Assembly (NCBI RefSeq): GCF_030295745.1
Contig: NZ_AP027291.1
Span: 1,116,001 to 1,180,000 of the forward strand
Length of the DNA stretch: 64,000 bases
Reading direction: 5' to 3'
Source: Mycolicibacterium sp. TUM20985
Lineage (GTDB): Bacteria; Actinomycetota; Actinomycetes; Mycobacteriales; Mycobacteriaceae
The notes below the pieces were generated by a model. The model worked only from the letters and a program-made list of their open reading frames with translations. It was not told the origin of the DNA and ran no database searches. This document shows, piece after piece, positions 55,659 to 64,000 of this stretch. The first letter of the stretch is position 1. The number at the start of each line of letters is the position of its first letter. Position numbers and translations under genes: made by a program.

Positions 55659-58193
55659 ACCGGATGATCAGTTCGGCGAGCTGCTTACGGTCGGGCACCC
55701 CGGCCCGAAAACTTGCGCGGTACACGTGGCCCTCCACTGTCCGCACCGACAGGGACAATGCGTCGGCGATCGCGCGATTCGATAGCCCGTCGAGGATTAG
55801 CCCGGCGATCTCGCGCTGGCGTCGGGTGAACGGCGCCACCGGACCGGAAATCCCTTGGTGGGTCGATTGGAGGCCGCATGCCTGGGCCAGGCGGTTGGCG
55901 CGGGCACTCGCTTCCAGCGCATGACTGCGGCCGCCCGTGTGGCGGTGCGCTGCCGCCGCCTGGTCCGCCGAGTCGGCGGCGGCGAGAAGGTCGCCCAGGT
56001 TCTCGTAGTCCCGCGAGACCACGTCGAGGCCGTCACCATCTTGGGCCGCCAAGGCGCGGGCGTAGCGGACTGTGATCGCCGCTCGAGGACTGTCGGCCAT
56101 GGCGTGCAAGGCGGCCAGTCGCGGCAGACTCTGCGTCGCCCCCAACTGCAGAGCTACTTGCTCGCAATGGATTTCGCTGGCGAATTCACCGCGGCGGCAC
56201 GCTCGCTCGGCAGCCTGCAGTGCCGTCCGCTGGGCTGTCGAGCGTTGGCCGCGCTGGGCGGCGATCCACGCGCTGGCAAGCAGGTGGGCAGGGCTCGGGT
56301 CGACGTCCGGGGTCAGCGCCGAGTCGGCGTCGTCCAGCAGACCCGATCGGGCGGCCGCCGTCGCGTACAGCGCGCGATACCGATCGCGATGGGCTGCGCC
56401 AAGGATCTCATCGACTGGGCCCGCCGCGGCGGGCCCAGCAGTTGAAGTGCCTGGCCGAGGTCGCCCCGGGCCAGGGCGACCATGCCGGTGATGGCGGCAG
56501 CCGAGGCGCGAGCCAGCGGTGAGAGGGTTTGGCACAGTTGGGTCGTTCGCTGCGCCACCACCGCGGCCTCGCCGAGGTGCCCGGTCAGAATCAACGCGGG
56601 CACCTGCGTCTCGGCGGCGACCAAGACGTCCAGCGCGTCGAGGCTGGCGACCACGAGGCTCGACGTCGCGTCGATATCCCGTCGGGCCTTGGCCACTTCG
56701 CCGCGCTCGGTATGCGCGAGGCACCGGCCGCCTAGGTGGGCGATCCGCCCGAGACCGTCGAGTTGCCGGTCGTCGATGCCGTCGGTCACCGCCAGCGCAT
56801 CGCGGGGGTCGCCCCCGCACGCGAGTCGAAGCCCCCGAATGGCGCGCGCCTGGTCATCGCCGTCCGGCCCGATCCCCAGCACCGCGCCCAAGGTCGAAGC
56901 TTCTCGCAAGCCCTTGACGTCCAAGAGATCCCGGTCGACCCGCGATTGCGCGCACCTCGATTCCGCGTACCTGCTCAGCAGTAGCAGGCAGTAGGCGTGG
57001 GTGAGTGCCATGCCATGCCCGGCGTCGATCTGGGCACCCGCCCCGGCGCACCTCTCGGCGACGTCGAGGTCGAGGCGCCGTAGCGCAGTCTCGGCGGCGG
57101 CTCGCAGGATGTCTAGTTGCGGTTCGAGATCGGAGTCCAGCAGTGCCACGCCGAGTCGGGCTGGATCGACGGGCCCGGTGCTGCCCGGTGCGGCCATCGC
57201 CGTCACGAGACGGCCCATCAGGCGGCGCCTCTGCAGTGGGCCGAGATCGGTGAGCACCGTCTTCGCGTAGAGCGGATGACGGATTCTGAACGCCTCGGGA
57301 TCCGCGTCGCACGCCACGATCAGTCCACGCCGCTCGGCGTCGCTTGCGGCTTGGCGATCGGTCAGCATGGCTAGGTGCAGGCGATTGACCGACTGTGCCA
57401 CGGCGACGAGTTCCAATACGTCCCCTACGGATTCGGACACCGGACCGATGCGTACCCGGAACACGTCGCGAAGCGCCGCGGTGACGGTCGGTTCCGCGCG
57501 CAACCGCCAGTGGCCACCGTCGAACCGCAGATTCCCCGCGGCTGCTTCGTGGTCCACCAACGCCGTCAACAGCGAGGCGTCCCCCTGGGTCAGGTCCCAG
57601 AGCTGGTGGACGCAGGCATCGGAGACGGGCCCGGTGAGCGCGGCGGTGAGCACGTCGGCGAAGGCCCGCACTGTCCACCGCGGCAGATCGATGCGCCGCA
57701 GCAGACCGTCCTTCCATAGTCGCAGCACGGCGTCGGGCAACTCGTCGCCGGTGCGGACCGTGATGACGGCGTTGACGACGCGACGCGAAACGAGTTGGTG
57801 CACGACGAACGCCGATACGTCGTCGAGCAGATGGGCGTCGTCGATGTCGAGGAGCACCGGAGTGCGCTTGGCCAGGGCCGCGACGGCAGCCATCGCCTCT
57901 GACGCGGTGTGCGCGACGCCGCGGGACGTGTCCGGCCACGGGGCGAACGCACTCAACGGCACGGTGCGTCCGGCCAGGGTGGCCACAATCGGGTGGACCG
58001 ACCATCTCGATCTGGCGGCGGCTGCCGCGGCATCTGCGGCCAGTCGTGACCTGCCCACGCCCGGCGGCCCAGCGATCAGCACGCCCTGCGCCGTAGCGGA
58101 ATTCAGCGCCTCTTCAATGACCTTCAGCTCGCGGTCCCGGCCCGTCGTCGGCCATCCCATGGTCGCGGCCATGTCAGCGTCGCGCCGCGACAC
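55609..58193 (-). pseudogene. LuxR-family ATPase regulator, frameshifted copy
   Basis: Paralogue of the neighbour, split into two frames. The N-terminal part (58193 down to about 56430) has Walker A GPPGVGRSRLA and Walker B VLLDIDDAHLL and stays family-like to ARGDLGQALQLLGP, then goes out of frame and stops at 56313. Family-like coding resumes in another frame as AGPVDEILGAAHRDRYRALY and runs to the LuxR helix-turn-helix (LSNRAIADALSLSVRTVEGH), ending at 55609. The switch falls in a perfect 20-bp palindrome at 56417-56436. Joined, the product would be about 860 residues. It may be a real pseudogene, a sequencing error, or frameshifting. Starts at 58193, 58172 and 58160 are all possible. Confidence 0.8.
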
Positions 58194-58236
58194 CGTTTAT
58201 TGACACATCCGTCATGTTAACGGAGAGCTGCGACCC

Positions 58237-59568
58237 TCAGCTGAACAGCGTCGAGCCCCAGTAGGCGTTGGCGTCACCGTTCGGTAGTCCCGGCGGGCAG
58301 GCGAACAGTGCGGTGCCGGTATGGGTGATGTACTCGTTGAGCGCATCGTGGCGGGACAGTTCCATCTGCATCGGGACGAACGACGTCCTCGCGTCGCGGA
58401 CGAACGCAATGAAGAACAGCCCGGCGTCCAGGTGGCCGAAGCCGTCCGTCCCGTCGGTGAAGTTGTAGCCGCGGCGCAGGATCTCGATCCCGCCGAGGTT
58501 CTCCTTCGACGCGAGCCGGACGTGGGCGGCCATGTCGATGAGCGGGGTGCCCTTCGAGCTCTTGGTGGTGAAGTCGAGCGCGTCGAATTCGTCGGCGTAC
58601 CCGATCGGCGCACCGGTGCCCTTCAGCCGTCCGATGACCCGCTCCTGCTCGAGAAGAGTGGTGTGGTCCCAGTTCTCGATGCGCATCCGGATGCGTCGGG
58701 TCACCAGGTAGGTGCCGCCGGTCATCCACGCCGGCCCGTCACCGTCGGCCACCCAGACGTGCCGGTCCAGGGCGCCGGTATCCTCCGCCTTCAGGTTGGA
58801 CGTTCCGTCCTTGAAGCCGAACAGGTTTCGAGGCGTCGCCTGGTCACGCGTCGTCGACGACGTGCGACCGAAGCCCAGCTGGGAGTAGCGCACCGCGGCG
58901 GTGCCGAACGCGACCCTGGCGAGGTTGCGAATGGCGTGCACGGCGACCTGGGGGTCGTTGGCGCAGGCCTGTACACAGATGTCGCCGTGGCTCCTCGCCG
59001 GGTCCATCGTCTCGTTGGGGAACTTGGGCAGATCGATCAACGCCTCCGGGCGCCGATCGGCGATGCCAAACCGGTCCTTGCCGTCCTTGACGAAGAACGA
59101 CGGGCCGAAGCCGACCGTCAACGTCAGCTGGGAGGCCGGAAGGCCAAGCGCCTCACCGGTATCCGCGGGGGGCGCATACGGGTTGAGGCCGACGGCGCCG
59201 TCGGCGACGGCCTCCTCGGCGAGCGTCAGCCGCTCGGCCATCGACGTCCACTGCTTGAGCATCGCCACGACTTCCTCACGGTCGTCGGTGGTGACGTCGA
59301 AGGAACAGAAGTGCATACGGTCCTGCGCCGCGGTGACGATCCCCGCCTGGTGCGCGCCGCGGAACGGCACGGATTCCTGCAGTTCGGTCGTAGGGGAGCT
59401 GGCCGAGGCCCGGCCGGCGAGCGCACCCGCGCCCGCCGCGCCGACCACGGCCGCCGTCACCCCCGCCGCGCCGAAGAGCTTGCGGCGCGACAACCCGCCG
59501 CGGGCCGAATTCAGCTCGGCGAGTATCACGTCCGGCCCAGCACCGGAATCACTGACCTGCGATGACAC
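58237..59568 (-). CDS. efeB: deferrochelatase/Dyp-type peroxidase EfeB
   Basis: 443-residue heme peroxidase of the Dyp family. A Tat signal is visible (GGLSRRKLFGAAGVTAAVVG), so it is exported folded. The Dyp signature FGFKDGTSN and the WVADGDGPAWMTGGTYLVTR and RRIRMRIENWD segments are intact. In EfeUOB it handles heme or ferrous iron outside the membrane. It overlaps the end of efeO by 20 bases and is the last gene of the operon. Confidence 0.93.
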   Translation of the reverse strand: MSSQVSDSGAGPDVILAELNSARGGLSRRKLFGAAGVTAAVVGAAGAGALAGRASASSPTTELQESVPFRGAHQAGIVTAAQDRMHFCSFDVTTDDREEVVAMLKQWTSMAERLTLAEEAVADGAVGLNPYAPPADTGEALGLPASQLTLTVGFGPSFFVKDGKDRFGIADRRPEALIDLPKFPNETMDPARSHGDICVQACANDPQVAVHAIRNLARVAFGTAAVRYSQLGFGRTSSTTRDQATPRNLFGFKDGTSNLKAEDTGALDRHVWVADGDGPAWMTGGTYLVTRRIRMRIENWDHTTLLEQERVIGRLKGTGAPIGYADEFDALDFTTKSSKGTPLIDMAAHVRLASKENLGGIEILRRGYNFTDGTDGFGHLDAGLFFIAFVRDARTSFVPMQMELSRHDALNEYITHTGTALFACPPGLPNGDANAYWGSTLFS

Positions 59569-60733
59569 CCTGCACCTGGCTGACTTCCTTGCTCAATGCG
59601 TCGATCGAGCGCGAAAGCTCTTGGCGCTGCGGCTCGGTCACGGTGTCGTAGAGGACGAACCCGTCACCCTGGCGGTACTTCTGCAGGAGGGCTTCGGATT
59701 CCGCGAAGCGCTGGTCGACCTTCTTGCCCAGGTCGGCGTTGCGTTCGTCGAGAATCGGCCGCACCGAGGAGACCGCGGTCTGCGAGCCCTGCAGGTTGGC
59801 GTCGAAGTCCCAGAGGTCGGTGTGGCTGAAGATGTCCTCTTCACCGCTGATCTTGCTGGACGCGATCTCGTCGAGCAGACCCTGTGCGCCACCGGCGATC
59901 TGGGTCGAGTCGATCGTGAAGTCGGGGGCCTTGACGCCGTCATTGAGTTCCTTGACGTCGGCCACCAGCTGGTCGGCGAGGGCATCGGCGTCGGGCTGCA
60001 GACCGGTGACCCACAGCTGCTTCTCCAGGGCGTGGAAGCCCGTCCACTTCTGCCCGGGTTCGAGGTCGGCCTCGCGGAGGTCGATGCGCGGGTCGAGGTC
60101 GTCGGGGAAGGACTCGGCGACCGGTTCGATGCGCTCGTAGTAGGTACGGGCGATCGGGAACTGGCGCTTGGCCGCCTCGACGTCCTTGGCCTTGACGGCC
60201 GCGACGAACGCGCCGACGGCGGGGATCAACGCTTCGGTTTGGCTGGTCACGTACCGCTTGTAGTTGTCGGCGGCTTCGGCGAACTTGCCCTCGGTGTCGA
60301 CCTGCACAGCGTCGCCGGTGACGGTGAAGTCACCGCGGAGGCCGTCGCCGATCATGCCTGGCTTGCAAGCGGTTTGGTAGGTACCCGGCTCGGTCAGCTG
60401 GACGATGAGCTTGCGCTCGAGCCCGGGGGAGATGTTCTCGACCTCGCCCATCACCCGGTCGCCCGCGCCGTAGACGTAGAACTCGGTGACCTTGGTGCCG
60501 TTGTTGGTGATCACGAAGGTGCTCGGACCGGTGACGCCCTCGGTGCCGGACAACTCGCACGACGTATCGGACGCGTCGACCGTGATCTGGGCCGGGGAGT
60601 TCCCGCCGCTGCCCGCGGGGGTCTCGGCTTCCTTGGCCTGGCAGCCGACGAGCGAGATGCCGGTCAGCAGGGCGGCCGCAGCGGCGGCACCGGCTCTCGC
60701 AGTGCGCGGGGAGACGTGGACGGACGGATTCAC
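59549..60733 (-). CDS. efeO: iron uptake lipoprotein EfeO (cupredoxin-M75)
   Basis: 394 residues. Signal peptide with lipobox (ALLTGISLVGC), a cupredoxin-like domain (about 45-135; GPSTFVITNNGTKVTEFYVY, PGTYQTACKPGM with Cys), and a C-terminal M75 imelysin-like helical domain (about 150-390) with the H-x-x-E motif in WTGFHALEKQLW. It binds iron for the permease EfeU. Start and stop overlap its neighbours (4 bases with efeU, 20 with efeB), a compact operon. Confidence 0.93.
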   Translation of the reverse strand: MNPSVHVSPRTARAGAAAAAALLTGISLVGCQAKEAETPAGSGGNSPAQITVDASDTSCELSGTEGVTGPSTFVITNNGTKVTEFYVYGAGDRVMGEVENISPGLERKLIVQLTEPGTYQTACKPGMIGDGLRGDFTVTGDAVQVDTEGKFAEAADNYKRYVTSQTEALIPAVGAFVAAVKAKDVEAAKRQFPIARTYYERIEPVAESFPDDLDPRIDLREADLEPGQKWTGFHALEKQLWVTGLQPDADALADQLVADVKELNDGVKAPDFTIDSTQIAGGAQGLLDEIASSKISGEEDIFSHTDLWDFDANLQGSQTAVSSVRPILDERNADLGKKVDQRFAESEALLQKYRQGDGFVLYDTVTEPQRQELSRSIDALSKEVSQVQGVIAGQ

Positions 60734-61692
60734 CTGGTCGACCTTTCGGGGGTGGCGGTGGACCGCGGTTCTTCGGGAGTGCGGTCGGCGCTGGCGGGGG
60801 GAGTGCCCGGCGGTGGAGTAGCCGCCGGCTTCGCGGGCGCCCGCAGGGGGCGCAGGAAGACGATGAGGACGATCACCAGATAGAGCGCCCAGGAGATGAA
60901 CTGCAACCAGGTCGGCGTCGGGGTGACGTTGAAGACGCCCTGGACGACCTGGCCGTACCAGGACGACCAGTCAAACCACGAGCTGATGTCGAAGGGGCGG
61001 CTGGCCAGGCCGGGCAGCCAGCCGACGGTCTGCAGGGCGCCGACGCCGTAGGACAGGATGCCCGCGGCGACGACGATCAGGAACGCGCCGGTGTAGCGGA
61101 AGAACTTGGCCAGGTTGATTCGCAGGGCGCCGCGGTACATGCCGAACGCGATCGCCACGGCGACGAGCACGCCGACGACGAGGCCCGTCAGCGGCCACAG
61201 GGTCTTGGCGTCGGCGAAGCCCACCATGAACAGCGCGGTCTCGACGCCTTCACGCCCCACGGCGAGGAAGGACAGCGAGAACACGGCCAGCGCGCCTGCT
61301 TCGAGCGCCCGCGCCATGTCGCCGCGGAGTTGGCCCGACATGCTCGCCGACGCCTTCTTCATCCAGATGACCATCGTCGTGACGATGGCGACGGCGATCA
61401 CCGACGCGACACCGGCGATGGCTTCGGCGCCGAGCCCGGAGATCGTGTTCTCGCCGAATTGGATGACCAGGAACACGGCGACCGTCATGCCGATCGCGGC
61501 GCCGACGCCAAGCCAGACCCATCTGAGGGCGTCGCGGCGATCGGACTTGACGAGGAATGCGACCAGGATCGTGACGACGATGGCGGCCTCGAGACCCTCC
61601 CGGACGCCGATGAGCGCGCTGCCGAAGAGCTGGGACGACACGCTGGGACCCGCGGCCATCAGTGACGTGGACACCTCACCTACCGCGGTCAT
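60730..61692 (-). CDS. efeU: ferrous iron permease EfeU (FTR1 family)
   Basis: 320 residues with seven predicted membrane segments. Both iron-channel R-E-x-x-E motifs are present: IGVREGLEAAIVVTILVAF near residue 30 and AVGREGVETALFMVGFAD near 125. It is the membrane channel of EfeUOB. GAGGA precedes the ATG. The upstream 70 bases hold a perfect palindrome and an IdeR-box-like site. The C-terminal tail is Pro/Ala-rich and cytosolic. Confidence 0.93.
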   Translation of the reverse strand: MTAVGEVSTSLMAAGPSVSSQLFGSALIGVREGLEAAIVVTILVAFLVKSDRRDALRWVWLGVGAAIGMTVAVFLVIQFGENTISGLGAEAIAGVASVIAVAIVTTMVIWMKKASASMSGQLRGDMARALEAGALAVFSLSFLAVGREGVETALFMVGFADAKTLWPLTGLVVGVLVAVAIAFGMYRGALRINLAKFFRYTGAFLIVVAAGILSYGVGALQTVGWLPGLASRPFDISSWFDWSSWYGQVVQGVFNVTPTPTWLQFISWALYLVIVLIVFLRPLRAPAKPAATPPPGTPPASADRTPEEPRSTATPERSTR

Positions 61693-61723
61693 CGGGTCGT
61701 CCTCGCTACTAGAGGGGCTATTG

Positions 61724-61760
61724 AGCTTTGGCTAGCCAAAGCTAGGTGTGGCTCACCTTA
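61724..61760 (-). promoter_or_regulatory. IdeR-box-like operator and perfect palindrome upstream of efeU
   Basis: 61742-61760 matches the IdeR/DtxR 19-base consensus TTAGGTTAGGCTAACCTAA at 14 positions, with both GGT and ACC cores kept. Next to it, 61724-61743 is a perfect 20-base palindrome, AGCTTTGGCTAGCCAAAGCT. Both lie 32 to 68 bases upstream of the efeU ATG. Iron repression by IdeR is the simplest reading; the second palindrome may be another regulator's site. Confidence 0.55.
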
Positions 61761-61862
61761 GCAAGACCGGTCCGCGATCGGTACGCCTCGTCGAAAGGGT
61801 CCCGGGGGGTGGTCGGAACGCGTGGGACGATGGCAGGGATCTAAGAGTGTCGAGGGAGTCCG

Positions 61863-62594
61863 GTGTCGCCAGTGCGTTGGCTGCGGGCCGTCGCGATCGT
61901 CATCGCAACGGCCCTGCTCATGGCATCGTCCTGCTCGTGGCAGACCGGCATTCCGATCCCCGAGGGCGTGCCACCGCCGCCGGGTGACCCGGTTCCCCAG
62001 ATCGACACGCACGCCAAGGGCCGGCCGGCGGACCAACTGCGGGAGTGGGCGGCGCAGCGCGCACCCGCTCTCGGCATCCCGGCGACGGCGCTGGAGGCCT
62101 ACGCGTACGCGGCGCGGGTCGCCGAGGTGGAGAACCCGAAATGCCACCTGGCCTGGACCACGCTGGCGGGGATCGGCATGGTCGAGAGCCACCACGGCAC
62201 CTACCGCGGCGCGACGATCGCCCCCGACGGTGACATCACGCCGCCCATCCGCGGGGTCCGGCTCGACGGTTCGATGGGCAACATGGCAATCCCGGACACC
62301 GACGGCGGCGTACTGGACGGCGATCGCCTGATGGACCGGGCGATGGGGCCGATGCAGTTCATCCCCGAGACCTGGAAGCTGTACGGCGTCGATGCGAACA
62401 ACGACGGCATCGTCAGCCCCGACAACATCGACGACGCGGCGCTGTCCGCGGCGGGATATCTCTGCTGGCGCGGGAAGGACCTCGCCAAGCCGCGGGGCTG
62501 GATGGACGCGCTGCGCGCCTACAACTTGTCCGACCAGTACGCCAGGACGGTCCGGGACTGGGCGACCGCCTACGCCGAAGGTCATTCCCTGTGA
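61863..62594 (+). CDS. lpqU: lytic transglycosylase lipoprotein LpqU
   Basis: 243-residue SLT/MltB-type muramidase. Signal peptide with lipobox ALLMASSC, a Pro-rich linker (about 28-45), then the transglycosylase domain with catalytic Glu in AGIGMVESHHGTYRG, MGPMQFIPETWKLYG and a late ALRAYNLSDQYARTV. It cleaves peptidoglycan glycan strands at the outer membrane face. GTG start. It precedes eno by 81 bases, as Rv1022 precedes Rv1023. Confidence 0.93.
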   Translation: MSPVRWLRAVAIVIATALLMASSCSWQTGIPIPEGVPPPPGDPVPQIDTHAKGRPADQLREWAAQRAPALGIPATALEAYAYAARVAEVENPKCHLAWTTLAGIGMVESHHGTYRGATIAPDGDITPPIRGVRLDGSMGNMAIPDTDGGVLDGDRLMDRAMGPMQFIPETWKLYGVDANNDGIVSPDNIDDAALSAAGYLCWRGKDLAKPRGWMDALRAYNLSDQYARTVRDWATAYAEGHSL

Positions 62595-63965
<1,371 letters not shown>

Positions 63966-63986
63966 CCGCGCGGCGGTCATTCGGTC

Positions 63987-64000
63987 ATGCCCGACGCCAA
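63987..64000 (+). CDS. start of a following gene, truncated by the window
   Basis: An ATG 22 bases after eno opens M-P-D-A and continues to the edge. In M. tuberculosis the next gene is Rv1024, a FtsB/DivIC-like septum protein. Only four codons are visible, so the identity rests on synteny. Confidence 0.3.

Overview
The window looks like the chromosome of a fast-growing, GC-rich Mycobacterium (Mycolicibacterium type). From 10.3 kb to the right edge it carries the gene order known from M. tuberculosis Rv0998 to Rv1023: patA, a DUF5642 lipoprotein, alkB-like, arcA, pmt, rsmI, pabB, metG, tatD, rpfB, ksgA, ispE, pks16, pth, rplY, lpqT, prsA, glmU, tRNA-Gln, a TetR repressor, mfd, mazG, lpqU and eno. 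No transposase, integrase, rRNA or CRISPR array was seen.

Region by region. 1-10.3 kb is an accessory, stress-flavoured stretch. It holds a PAS-GAF-SpoIIE-HATPase fusion, a RsbQ/RsbP-like hydrolase and PAS-phosphatase pair, a HVA1/DUF2945 protein, a HAD phosphatase and a small HdeA-like lipoprotein. It continues with a tightly overlapping operon of four enzymes (GT2 glycosyltransferase, acyl-CoA dehydrogenase-like, PIG-L deacetylase, NodS-like methyltransferase), a STAS protein and two membrane proteins. 10.3-19.6 kb holds the cAMP-gated acetyltransferase PatA with a shikimate-dehydrogenase-like gene, an LpqN/small basic protein/arrestin-like operon, an Ntn amidase, two DUF5642 lipoproteins, AlkB-like plus SoxR, arginine deiminase, and a DUF559/AbiEi-like protein next to repeats.

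19.7-45 kb is core metabolism and housekeeping with insertions: an ECF41-type sigma factor plus flavoprotein between pabB and metG; an asparagine-type permease plus a soluble non-RD Ser/Thr kinase splitting ksgA from ispE; a drug-type ABC exporter and a QueG-like Fe-S protein between pks16 and pth; and an SDR within the lpqT-rplY run. 45-64 kb holds tRNA-Gln, TetR-mfd-mazG, then a second insertion before lpqU and eno: an Ig-like surface protein, two large LuxR ATPase regulators (one frameshifted) and the EfeUOB iron importer.

The most unusual signals are the four-enzyme operon of unknown product, a ksgA that has no ATG/GTG/TTG upstream of its essential N-terminus, a 60-nt structured intergenic element present twice in opposite orientation, several other long intergenic stem-loops, and a LuxR frameshift located exactly at a perfect 20-bp GC palindrome. 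Many genes overlap by 4 bases (ATGA/GTGA), and three tail-to-tail gene pairs share a CTAG.
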